Assembly: GCA_019925795.1 (NCBI GenBank)
Contig: CM034304.1
Location: 17,376,228-17,440,227 of the forward strand
Source: Dendrobium chrysotoxum
Taxonomy: Eukaryota; Streptophyta; Magnoliopsida; Asparagales; Orchidaceae
Direction: 5' to 3'
Length of the DNA stretch: 64,000 bases
Shown here: in pieces, positions 36,001 through 47,320 of the stretch
Layout: each line of letters opens with the position of its first letter
How positions within the stretch are numbered: the first letter of the stretch is position 1
Made by a program: the position numbers and the translations under genes
Notes under the pieces: model-generated
Databases searched by the model: none
What the model was told of the DNA's origin: nothing
The model's input: only the letters and a program-made list of their open reading frames with translations

Positions 36001-36101
36001 CAACTGAAAATCAGCTGGCTGACATATTCACTAAACCACTGGCCTTTGACTCATTCAGCATTTTGAGAACCAGATTAGGAGTGATTGATATAAATGCTTG
36101 A
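33081..36101 (+). pseudogene. pol: Sirevirus pol (protease, integrase, RT, RNase H) with two stops
   Basis: One frame of 1,007 codons, interrupted only by TAA at 34890 and 34974, both readable as CAA-to-TAA. Order: protease WYLDRGCSRHMTGD at the start (the usual D-S-G active site reads D-R-G), integrase zinc finger HRRLCH...CDAYQ (second Cys changed to Tyr; copy 2 keeps CDACQ), integrase core HMDLFGP, DDYSRF, SDHGGEFE, QNGVAERKNRT, then RT with KARLVAKGYNQ, the YVDD catalytic box (35151-35162), and RNase H with SDSDFAG, AEAEYIA and the terminal NQLADIFTKPL. Integrase before RT defines copia. The frame differs from gag, so expression would need a frameshift or a spliced or separately initiated message; 33081 begins at an ATG but that may not be used. 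Confidence 0.93.
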
Positions 36102-37619
36102 TTCTGATGACTACTGATTTATGATTGTTCTGATTGGTATTCTGATTTCTGTTAGTTAGTTTTGGTATTCTGATTTCTGATTTTTGTTAGTTAGTTTTGA
36201 TTTGATTATTTGCTTTCAGTTGATTTTATTTCTTCTGCTGATTTCTGTGTTAGCCTTACTGTTAGGTTGATTTGAGTATTTACTTTGCTGTGATTTTCTA
36301 CCTGTTTATTTATTTACTGGTTCATATCTTGCACTTACTGTTTTATGCTTTTCAAGATCTGATCACCGCTCACTACTTCTGGTGATCTGAATTTTTGACT
36401 GGGAGTTTTTACCTTGTTTTGGTTTGGAAGCTGATAAGCAGTGATTGACTTCGCTGAATCTGTTAAAGGGAAGAAACATTGATAATTATTTCTCTTCCTC
36501 TAACTCCTTTACTGGTGTGTAGTTTCTTTTGAATAAAAATCCTTTTCAAAATTAAAATGTTAGTTTTTAAAATAGAGATTATTTTATCTTCCTATAGTAA
36601 TCTGCCTCATATCAATAGTGTTTTTCAAAGTCTTGAGTCATTAGTTTGATTTTCTAAACCAAGTGATTGCATTTATCATATGTTGTATGGCTTTTGTTTT
36701 GTGAATCGTTCTTCCTTACTACGGAGAGTCATCTCCTATGTCTGGAAGATAATCTCACAGTTGAGACTCTTTAATGATTATGAAAAGGAGAAAGCTTATA
36801 AAAGATGCGCAGTGCGCCAGATAATTTGAAAAAGAGGCATAAAATGAGCCCAAAATTGAAAAGATGCGAAATTGCCAAATTGGATACACAAAGTGTATCA
36901 AAAAATCAAAAGATGCGCAAAGCGCCAACCAATTTGAAAAAGAGGCACAAAATGAGCCCAAAACAAGCTTTCTTCCCATTCAGATTATTAAATGGCTTAG
37001 AAAAATCTGTGCGCCACTTAATATTTTCAAAAGCTTGAGTCTTGAAAATCCTGATTCCTGATTTTTTACTTTGTAACACTATTATATCAGATATTTTTCT
37101 GGAACGAGGCTTGAAAGGATTTCTTTTCAAATCTAATGTCTTTTATTCTGAATCGGATTTTTGTTTTGAAAGAGGTTTGCATCGATAAGGTGCCCGGGGT
37201 CGGAGCTACGAATGTTGATTATTTCCAACCTTTTCTGGATTTCAGTGCTGTCAATCGTCCTGTCATTGGTTTTCGAAACTAAAGTCAAGGAAAAAATTCT
37301 GATTTTCTAAGAGCAGCTTAATCAAAAAAAAATGCTTCTATGTGTTTTTGCGATCAGGATCCGCCTCAGTTTTAGTTTTCTGTCGTGTAGTTGTTCTATT
37401 TATGTTTTATTTTATATTTTATTTCCGTGTTATATTTTTCGATCCTCCTTTTTGTGATGTCAAAAGGGGGAGTCAGTTGTAGTCGTGTCTGTTTCTGTTT
37501 TCTGCGTCATGTTTCCTGTATTGTTTTAGCTGTTAAATGAAAATTTAAAAAATATTTGTTTGTTTGATCTCCTAGTTTACTTTTATTTTCAGACTACTTT
37601 ACAAATGTTTGCCATCATC
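36102..37619 (+). other. Non-coding post-pol region of Sirevirus copy 1
   Basis: About 1.5 kb without an open frame of note; env-like genes occur here in some Sireviruses but I see none. A roughly 100 bp motif (agatgcgc...gccaa...tttgaaaaagaggca...aaaatgagccc) occurs twice between 36804 and 36962. An internal polypurine tract AAAAGGGGGAG lies at 37462-37472. The final tract follows at 37620. Confidence 0.75.
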
Positions 37620-37633
37620 AAAAAGGGGGAGAT
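37620..37633 (+). other. Polypurine tract of Sirevirus copy 1
   Basis: AAAAAGGGGGAGAT directly before the 3' LTR; it primes plus-strand DNA synthesis. A second tract at 37462-37472 gives the multiple-PPT pattern typical of Sireviruses. Confidence 0.85.
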
Positions 37634-39396
37634 TGTTGTAAATCTGGTTTTGATGATGACAAACATATTTCCAGTGTGTTTTGCTTGGCTAATCTGTTTC
37701 AGGCACAAAAGACCGCGAGCCACTCAAGCCAACTCAAGATCGGGTCCAAGTGTGTCAAATGTATGATTTTTCTTTTTATTGAGTCAATTGTAATGTAACT
37801 AATTCCCTAGCTAAGTAACCTTGCACACACACACTCAGGGAGAGAGATTGAGTGAGTTAGAGTTTCTGTTAAAAATTTTGTTCAGATCGTCCTGGACGAT
37901 CTCCACATCGTCCTGGACGATCCAGTTAAAACAGAAACCCTAATTAGGGCAACTAAGTTAAGAGGGTCTGATTGAGCCGATCGTCCTGGACGATCTCCGG
38001 ATCATACGGGACGATATGCCCAAATCAGAAATTCTCAGCCGCCAGATCAAGTTAGGCAAGTTCTTATTTTTAGATACTTGGTCTGATCGTCCCGGACGAT
38101 ATGTGTATCGTCTCGAACGATACGTGTATCGTCCCAGACGATCCAGTACAATCATGCCTAATTTAATCTGGTAATTAAGGAAAGCAATTTATTTTTGGTT
38201 GATACGATCATATCGTCCTGGACGATCGCAGGATCGTCCCGGACGATCTTGATCGTCTAGTGCATTTAAGCTGTACGTCCAGAACTATGTATAGGACGAT
38301 TTGGGGCCTTTTTGAACTAATCGTACAGGACGATGACCCCATCGTCTTGGACGATCAAGTCATTTTTTGGTCGTCCAGCACAGATTTCTCTGGACGACCC
38401 GAACTGTCTTCTGGATGATTTCCCTCAATTTGCACTAATCGTCCCGGACGATCGCAGGATCGTACGGGACGATATGAACAACTTTTTCTACTGATCGTCC
38501 AGAAGAGCCTAATCGTCCAGGCTGAAACAGCTGAATTTGAACTGATCGTACAGGACGATCTACCGATCGTCCTGGACGATCTTGGCCGACCAGTTGAGAT
38601 TTAGGGCAAATTTTAAGCCCTCCTTTAAAAGAACTTTTTCCAATTTTTGGAAAAATCTTTTGCTGCCTTCCTTCCCTGAAAAACCCTAAAGAGAGAGAGA
38701 GTTGGGAGAGAGAGAGAAGATCTTGTGAGGGGGAGTTAGTGAGGGATTCACTAAGGTTTCTCCAAGCATGTATCAGAGTCGTCTTCTCCGCTCGTCGTCT
38801 TTCGTCTAGTCGGTGTTCGTCGTTGGAGGATCGTTCGCAAGAAGATCCGGGGTTCTCTGCCCGCTTCAGGTGGAAGCAAAAGGAGTTCGTAGGTTCTCTG
38901 CCTGCTTCAGGAGGAAGCGAAAGGAGTTCGAAGGTTCTCTGCCTGCTTCAGGAGGAAGCGAAAGGAGTTCGAAGGTTCTCTGCCTGCTTCAGGAGGAAGC
39001 AAACGGAGGTCGGGTTCTCTGCCTCACCGTGTGGTGAAAAGGAGATTTTTGTACAGGCTTCTCCGCCTTGCTGTGGGAGCAAAAGGAGAGACACTTCTGT
39101 TTAGTGCAATACCCGGAGGGGAGGCTCCGGGGAGTGGACGTAGGTCAAGTTGACCGAACCACTATAAAATCTGGTTTGCTTTTCTGATTCAATTCTGCAC
39201 TTTAATTTTTTCTGATATTAACTGCTTGGGTGAATATCTGTGGTTGATCTTTTTATCGTTGTTTTAATTCGTTTCCGCTGCACGTTATAAAAAGATTTTC
39301 ATAGTTATCGTGAAATTTTTAAATAACCAATTCACCCCCCCTCTTGGTTAGCCTCGGGACTAGTTCACTAGGGCTTAACATCCTATCGAACTTTCA
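37634..39396 (+). repeat. 3' LTR of Sirevirus copy 1
   Basis: 1,763 bp, near-identical to the 5' LTR. It is longer because the third palindrome pair has become a triplet (38086, 38107, 38128) and the 41 bp repeat has four units. Ends TTTCA at 39396, followed by the ATAAT target duplication. Confidence 0.95.
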
Positions 39397-39401
39397 ATAA
39401 T

Positions 39402-42274
39402 TACCAAAAATACCCCTAGGGTTCTAGCTGTTATAACTTAAGTTTCATGCAAGCTAAGGGATTGAAACCATAGGTCTTTGATAGGTCTCCTCAAGACCTT
39501 TCTAGCCTAAGAACACTTAAATTGGATAAGTATGTGAGGAGATATGATTTTTTGAAGTTCTATATAATTTCTTGTGAAATTAAATCTATATTTACACAGT
39601 CAGCCGCGATCAAACAGACTCCAGAACTTCGGGATCTAATCTGAACCATTGATTAAAATCAATGATTAGGATTACGTCTTCAACCTCTCGCATAAAGCCG
39701 AAGCCGTTTACTTTCTCCGACGTGATCCAAGAGATCTCCCCGACGAACTCTCATAAAATTTCACAGGGAGGATTAAGATGATAAGGACTTTCAATCCAAC
39801 AACTTATTCTTACGTTGGATTGAAAGTTCCTTTCACACTTAATCAACCCTACCTAGCTAGGAGCTCAAAAAAGGATTCTCATAGTGTAGAAATCCCCAAC
39901 AAATGGATTTTTTTATTAGGAAGCTTGAGGGGATTATGGCAAAGACTTCCCCTTTAGACATCTTGGCCAGAGGACCACCGAAAGTACAACTTTGAGCGAA
40001 GGGTGGAGAGCTTTCATCAGAGTTCGCTCGAACGGATGGTTGGAAGAGGTTGATAAGTTGGTGATCGAAAGCGGAAGACTCAAGTAGAAATATTTCAAAT
40101 AGTTGGAATCAAATGCGGTGCTCTGGATGAGGGTGCCCTATTTAAGTGTTGGCCATGAGCTGGATGGTCAGGATCGATCGGGGCAGCTGCTGGATGGCCT
40201 CTAGGTGAAAGGGGACATCTTATAAAGTCATTTAAAGCCCAGAGGAATCGAACTCAGGCCTTGTGGAAGGTTCGATTAGAGCCCATGAAGGGGGAACCAC
40301 TAGAGCTGGTTTGTCATTCGCTCCGCCCTCCATCGGCTACTGGCTGGGTAAAGCTTATGTGGAAAGCTTGTTGGGGGTCTAGTGAGCTCGACTAGAGGGT
40401 TAATTGGCCATGAGAGAGCTTGGATCAATAATAGGACTCGGGTTGACTCAAACCTGTATGATTTGGGTCCACCTGGGTTCAACCTGGGTCAAGCTAGGTT
40501 ATGAGATTGATGGGGAAGATGCATTAGGTCAAGGGGCACCCAATGCAATTGTCAATTAGGTTTGATATGGTTTGTGGAGGAAGTTGGCTCAGGTCAAAGT
40601 GGTTTTAACCACTTTAGTCTAACCTAGAGGTTGACCCCCAAGTCAACCCAAGGGTGGGGTTGGCTAGAGTTGATACCTTGGGTCTAGGGTAAGCTAATAC
40701 AGGTGTTGATTTGGCTTGGTTGAACTTAGGTTAAGAAATGGATCAACCCATAGTGATTTTGACCACTTTGGGTTAGCCTAATTCCTAACCCAAGTTGACC
40801 CATGGGTTGGGTCAACTAGGGAAGGTGTATTGGGTTATGGGGAACCCAATGCCACCATTGATTTTATCCAATTAGGCTAGGGTTGGAACTTTGCTCAAGG
40901 GGAACCTCTGTTTGGACACTTGGGTCAAGCCAAATGGCTAACCCAAGTGGGCCCAAGTCATGGGTCCTCATGGGGGGTCTTCTAGGAACCTAATGAGTCA
41001 CCCCATGGGTTTGGATAGACTTGGTAAGGCCTTGGTCAAGGGATTTGAATGGGTTGGAGATATGTGTATATTTGGTCAAACTTGGTTGACTTGGTCAACC
41101 AAGTTGACCTAGGGTTAAGGGTTATGTCCATTGAGTTCAAGTTGAACATATGAACTCAATGGAAGAGATCTCAAGTCAAGGGGAGTTCATTTGGTTGGAA
41201 ATAAGTGTTTAAACCCTTAAGGGCTACTTTGGTCAACCATGGTTAACTTGGTCAGCCAGGTCAAACCAAAGGGTGGGTTTCAATCCAATATGTTTGTAAT
41301 GATATTTAGGTTCCATTGGGATAGGTTTTGAGGTTTCACATGGGTAGGCCATGTTGAGTTTTGGGGAAAAGACCAAAAAACCTCTTAAAATGGCATTTTG
41401 ATCATTTTGACCCCTAGTCAATCTTGGGTCAAATTGGGTCCAACAGAGTGTAGGTTACTGGTCAACAAATCATGACAAAGGCCATAAATGTGGCTAGAAG
41501 GTTTGGAAAGAGTCCCAAGGTCAAGTTCCATTGAATGGCAAGTCTAGTGGCATATGCTATAAATATTTGAAGGTTTTGCAGCCTTTAGAAATCAATCCAA
41601 TTTCTGAGGCTAGGGACCTCAGAATGAGCTTAAATTTGGTGGGTTGACTTTGGATACATGCTTAAATAATATGCAATGAATATACTCTAAATCAAAGGTC
41701 ATTTGACTAGGTTTTAAGGTGGTACAAAAATCACCCGGAAAGAGTTTCAGGACCTAGGTCCTTAACCTTAGGATTTGATTTGGAATGTTGGATTTGGATT
41801 AGGTTTTAGACTTGAATGGTTGAGTTTGAATTATCCACATCAATGAAAATCAAATGAATTATTGAGATTGACTGGATATGATTTGAAGTTTGATTGAAAG
41901 TTGGTGGAAGATTGGACCATAGATTAAATTGAGAGGAGGAATTGGATTTGATTAGACTTGGATTTGATTTTAACTGGGACCTATATGATTAAGAAGTGGA
42001 CACCATCCAATCATTAGGTCACCAAAAAAAAAACCCAGGTAGGTCCTTGTAACCTTATACAAAAATGAGGTCAACAATTGGTCCATAGCTGATGTTTTTA
42101 TATTCATGTTGATGCTAAGTTGGTAGTCTTATCTAATTTTATAGACTGATAACCTTCTTATTGAGTTGGAGCTCAATAATATATGAAGTTTAGTTCTTAG
42201 GATTTGACTTTGTAAATATAGTTTTATTTCTTTTACTATTTTATGTAAGATTTATCATTGAAATTTTATAAATC
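39402..42274. other. Repeat-derived DNA between Sirevirus 1 and LINE A
   Basis: No gene seen. 39785-39830 is a near-perfect 16 bp inverted repeat (GGACTTTCAATCCAAC, 13-nt loop). 40500-41460 is crowded with GGTCAA/TTGACC words, and segments around 40521 and 40829 (tgYattRggt...ggRacccaatgc) are a diverged duplication about 308 bp apart. It is probably an old LTR-element remnant, but no protein domain survives. Confidence 0.4.
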
Positions 42275-42294
42275 ATTTTTTATCTTGATTTGGA

Positions 42295-45200
42295 GGGTTG
42301 CGTTAGGTAGTCGACAGCCAGCGTAAAACTTGTCGAATAACCATGACATGAATCCTTTAATAAATTGTGTTAATGCTAGGGCGTTCCCTAGAAGCGACGC
42401 ACTGTATGGCCTGAATACAGTGAAAAGTGTGCAAGGGCCGCTGCATCAGCGCCCGGGTGCAGTGTTAAATAGGCAAGGGTTCCCACATCAAGGACAGATG
42501 TGGGCAAAGAAGCTAGTCCATGATACTAATATTAGGATAGGAACTTGGAATATAGGTTCCCTTACAGGAAGATTAATGGAATTAATAGATATTATGATTC
42601 ATAGGAAGATAAATATTTTGTGCATTCAGGAAACTAAATGGGTTGGAGAGAAGGCTAAGGAGATTGATAGTTTAGGATTTAAAGTTTGGTATTCAGGTAA
42701 GAGTCGTACTAGAAATGGTGTAGGCGTGATTATAGATAAGAGTTTGAAGGATAATGTTATAAATATTAATAGAATTGGAGATAGAATTATGGCTTTAAAG
42801 ATTGTTGTTGATGCTAAGATTATTAATATTATAAGTGCTTATGCTCCTCAAGTAGGTTTGGATATGTGTTCAAAATTAAAATTTTGGGAAGATTTAGAAG
42901 AATTAATTCAAAAGATACCTCTCGAAGAAAAAAATTTATTGGAGGAGATTTAAATGGACATGTTGGTAGAAAGGTAAATGATTTTAAAAGCATTCATGGT
43001 GGATATGGGTTTGGAATGACTAATGAAGGTGGTAAGACCATACTAGATTTTTCTTTAGCTTATAATTTTTTAATTGCTAATACCTTATTTAAGAAAAGAG
43101 ATGAGCATCTCATCACTTATAAGAATGGTTATAGTAAAACTCAGATTGATTATTTTCTTATAAGAAAAGTAGATCGTTTAGATTGCAAAGATTGTAAAGT
43201 TATTCCGAGTGAAAGTTTATGTACCCAACATCGCTTATTAGTTTTAGACTTTAAGATGAAAGGACAGAAAATAAAAAATAAAGTAAAGCGATTTTCTAGG
43301 ATTAGATGGGGGCATTTAAAGAATAGTAATAAAAATATTTTTGAGAGTAAGATTTTAGATTCTAAGATTTTATTTGTGCATGAGGATGCTAATGTTATGT
43401 GGGAAAAAGTGGCTAGTGATATTAAAAATATTGCTAAAGATGTGTTTGGAGTATCAAAGGGAAAAGCCCCTAATAGTAAAAATAGCTGGTGGTGGAATCC
43501 AATTGTGCAAGAAAAGATAAAAAATAAGAAGATTTGTTATAAAAATTGGTTTAGATGTAAAAATTCTGATAATTGGGAAAGATATAAAGAGGCATGTAAG
43601 GATTCTAAGAAAACAATATGTGATGCAAAGATCTTAGCTTTTAATGATTTATATAATAGATTAGATACTAAGGAGGGAGAAAGATATATGTATAAGCTAG
43701 CCAAACAAAGAGATAGGAGTAGTAAGGATTTAATTCAAGTGAAGTGTATTAAGGATGAAGATCAAAAAGTACTTTTCTTAGAAGATGATATTCAACAAAG
43801 GTGGATGAGATATTTTGATAAACTTTTTAATGAAGATTGTAGGAATACAATTGACTTTAGTGACCTTAGCATCCTAAATGAAAATAAAGATTTCTATTTT
43901 TATCGGCGTATTAGTAAAACCGAAGTTAGAGAGGCTTTAAAGAAAATGAAGTGTGGAAAAGCTGTTGGACCTGATGATATCCCAATAGAGATGTGGAAAT
44001 GCTTAGGAGATGAAGGAATTTCTTGGCTAACTAAACTTTTTAATAATATTTTGAAGACTAAAAAGATGCCAGATGCGTGGAGAATGAGTGTATTGATTCC
44101 TATTTATAAGAATAAAGGTGATGCACAAGATTGTGCGAATTATAGAGGAATTAAGTTAATGTGTCACACTTTAAAACTATGGGAGCGAGTTATGGAGCGT
44201 AGGCTGCGGCGTGATACTAATGTTTCTCAAAATCAATTTGGATTCATGCCTGGTAGGTCTACTATGGAAGCCATACATTTATTGAGAGGTTTGATGGAGA
44301 AATATAGGGAGAATAAGGAGGATCTACATATGATATTTATTGATTTAGAGAAAGCATATGATAAAGTTCCAAGAGAAGTGCTATGGAGAGTTCTTGAAAA
44401 GAAAGGAGTTAATAATGCTTATATTCAAATCATTAAAGATATGTATGAAGGAGCTACTACTTGTGTTCAAACATAAGGTGGTTTGACCAAGTATTTCCCT
44501 ATTTCGGTTGGATTACATCAAGGATCAGCTTTAAGCCCATATCTTTTCGCGTTAGTCATGGATGTTCTCACTAGACATTTACAAGAGGATGTACCCTGGT
44601 GTATGCTTTTTGCTGATGATATTCTTCTTGTTGACAAGACTAAAGAGGGAGTTGAAGGTAAACTTGAAGTCTGGAGATCAACCTTAGAGTCTAAAGGTTT
44701 TCGCTTGAGTAGATCTAAAACTGAATATATGGAGTGTAATTTTAGCAGTAATAGACCTAGTGAGGGGATTGTGACTTTGGGCGATCAAGTCATTAATAAG
44801 AGTACACGTTTTAGATATCTTGGATCTATTGTTCAGAGTGATGGTGAAATAGATGGGGATGTTATCAGTAGAATTCAAGTTGGATGGTTGAAGTGGAGGA
44901 ATGCATCGGGCTTGTTGTGTGATAGAACAGTCCCCCTTAAACTTAAGGGAAAATTCTATAAGATGGTGGTGAGACCTGCAATGCTTTATGGTGCAGAATG
45001 TTGGCCATTAAAAGAGAAGCACAATACTAAGTTATGTGTTGCGGAGATGAGGATGCTTAGGTGGATGAGTGGATTTACTCTTAGAGACAGGATACGAAAT
45101 GAGCATATACGTGAAAAGGTTGGAGTAGCTCCAGTGGAGGATGAGATTAGAGAGAGTCGCCTTAGATGGTTTGGTCACATAAAACGGCGGCCTTCCGATG

Positions 45201-45410
45201 ACCCAGTTAGGAAAGTAGAGGTATTAGATTTGACTTATGTTAAGAAAGGTAGAGGTAGACCTAAAAAGACTTGGTTAGAAAATATTAGAAATGATCTTTC
45301 TCTATTAGATTTAAACGAGAATTTGACTTTGAATCGGACACAATGGAGAAAAAGGATTCATGTTGCCGACCCCACGTAGTGGGACAAAGGCTTGTTATTG
45401 TTGTTGTTGT
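42295..45410 (+). mobile_element. Full-length RTE-clade LINE, copy A
   Basis: 3,116 bp, flanked by a perfect 20 bp target duplication (42275-42294 and 45411-45430, reading attttttatcttgat and onward). It begins gggttgcgttagg, has one long reading frame (endonuclease then reverse transcriptase), and ends with a (TTG)n tail (about 45393-45410) instead of poly-A. A single ORF, short 3' UTR and a simple-repeat tail identify RTE. About 99% identical to copy B by eye. Confidence 0.93.
42348..45379 (+). pseudogene. RTE LINE ORF (AP endonuclease and reverse transcriptase), copy A
   Basis: The protein nicks the target and copies the LINE RNA at the nick. First in-frame ATG is at 42348. The endonuclease begins at IRIGTWNIGSL (about 42525) with catalytic QETKWVG; the RT begins near KKMKCGKAVGPDDIP and has the catalytic box FADD (44608-44619 region); the C-terminus reads GHIKRRPSDDP...KGRGRPKKTW and ends HVADPT, stop at 45377. 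Two lesions: a one-base loss in a T run near 42935 (copy B has the extra T), which shifts the frame inside the endonuclease, and TAA at 44474 in the RT. The TAA is shared with copy B. Confidence 0.9.
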
Positions 45411-45430
45411 ATTTTTTATCTTGATTTGGA

Positions 45431-47320
45431 TTGGTTTAAAGCTCAATATTCTGATGGGCATTCCAGACAATGAGGAATGCAAGGCTAGTATCAACATTTT
45501 CAAAATCAGACCACACTGGCCGATTTGACTGGTTCAAATGCAAACTAGTCCACCAGGCGGTCCAGTCGGCTGAGATAATTTGCTACATATAAAATTGGAG
45601 AAAAATTGATCAAAAATCTTATTGAATTTGGTGCTTAATCGGGCGGTTATAGAAAAATTGGGCTGGTCTTAAAATCACAAATCAACCCCATCCATCTACG
45701 ATCGAATGACGTAGTGCTTTGATTACACGGTATTAGTATTACTCTCTCGTTATCCCTACCATATGCATACCCTGGTATTTTGCTTGGACTCCCTCCCGAC
45801 TCCTCCATCAGTGCATCCAAAGTAGAAGCAGAAGGCCTCCTTCGACCTTCGAGCAGCTGGCACACGGCTAACTCGACGGTCCCGATGTCTTTGGCCGCCC
45901 ATCGAGCTCCCTACTTCGACATCTGCTTCGACTCACCTTTGTCCGCCGACCTTGAGCTCGAATCAACCAGATCTGATGCAGGTTGATTATGAACCATTTC
46001 TCTCATCTCTGTTATTAAATTAAGGATCAGTCTTGATCTTCTTTCAATATTTTTGATGTGTTGCATTGTGGCTTTAATAATTTTGTTTTGGTGGAATGGT
46101 AGCTTTTTCTCTGTTGATTTCATCAGCTTCCTTTGTTTTATTCTTGGTATTATTTACTTATCTCTTAATTTTTATTGAAATGAAGTGATTTAAAGTTCTT
46201 CATAATCCTATTTTGAATTTTCTATAACATTGGTGCTCTCTTATCCTGATAACTTCACAAGCTAATTTCATCTACCTTAAGCAACCAAGAGATAAATATT
46301 AATGCTTGCTTGAACCATGATATAATAGTGACACAAATATCAACAATAATATTGGCAAAACTAAGACATGATCAGAGTTTATGGTGCGTTACTCAACCCA
46401 GACAACTTGAAATAATCAGCCCAACTGATCATCATCTAGGTCAAAAATGATAGGTAGGATATTTTGATCAAATTAGAACAAGTTTAGCTTAATCGATTAG
46501 AACTTGCACAAGAAATGTTATAACTTATAAGTGCTCTTGGTGTTGGATATGCTCTATCAATAGAAATACCAACAAAAACTATGAATGCTCAAATGTGCAT
46601 CAATTTGGTGAATGGTCCTCAACATAGTAAAGTAAGAATAACATTCATGTTAAAAGGCAAAGCAATTACAAAAAATAAGGGTCCTAACTTTTTGAAAACA
46701 TATCAAATTATTGTGTTGATTGTAATGGTTATAACTTTTTGAGAATTAGTTGCCTATCCTTTGATTCCTTTGATTGTTTATTATTTCAATTTACTTTTTT
46801 TTCTATCAATTTAATCTCCCCACAATGACAATAGTTATGATCATCTTTATCTAGCCTCAAACAAAAGGTTAGTCTGTAACAATATTAAAAGTTAGAAATT
46901 AGCCTAGTAGGATAGAAGTAAAATTGGTTTGTTTGTTTTCAATTTTAAGATATGATCTACAATACAATTCTATTCCTTCTTCTAGACTATAGTTTTTTAT
47001 ATATAATAATTCAACAATTTATGGACAAGAACATTCCATTTATGATGTGGAGTAAATTATGGATTTCTTAATAGTTTTTCTAACTTTTAGATTAGTCTTT
47101 ATCTCTTTAAATATTTATTCATATTTCTCAAATTTTATGAACCATGGTTGGCTTATTCTTACATAGAAATTGCTTTGTTGGTGAATGTTCTTGTGAAACC
47201 CTTTAAATTTTTAAGATTTTTTTTGTTGACCTAGAGAGGTCCAAATCATAAACCGTCTTCGCCAAAATATTTATAATATCATGTTTTATCTTCCCTAAGT
47301 TTTTCATAATTTTTGGGCAC
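45431..47320. other. Intergenic DNA right of LINE A
   Basis: Mostly AT-rich with nothing recognisable. One GC-richer island (45780-45990) has an open frame on the plus strand ending next to a donor-like GCAG|GTTGAT; it could be a first exon or a gene fragment, but I recognise no family. Confidence 0.4.

Larger units (their letters stand above)
29467..39396 (+). mobile_element. Sirevirus-type Ty1/copia retrotransposon, copy 1, nearly intact
   Basis: The 9,930 bp element is flanked by the 5 bp target duplication ATAAT (29462-29466 and 39397-39401). The LTRs (29467-31172 and 37634-39396) are nearly identical apart from unit-number changes in two internal repeats, so insertion is recent. Order: 5' LTR, tRNA-Met-type PBS, gag, pol (protease, integrase, reverse transcriptase, RNase H; the copia order), a 1.5 kb non-coding region with two polypurine tracts, 3' LTR. 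Long palindrome-bearing LTRs, a gag with a coiled coil, a long post-pol region and multiple PPTs are Sirevirus features. Gag is open; pol has two nonsense codons and damaged protease and integrase motifs, so the copy cannot move on its own products. Confidence 0.95.
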
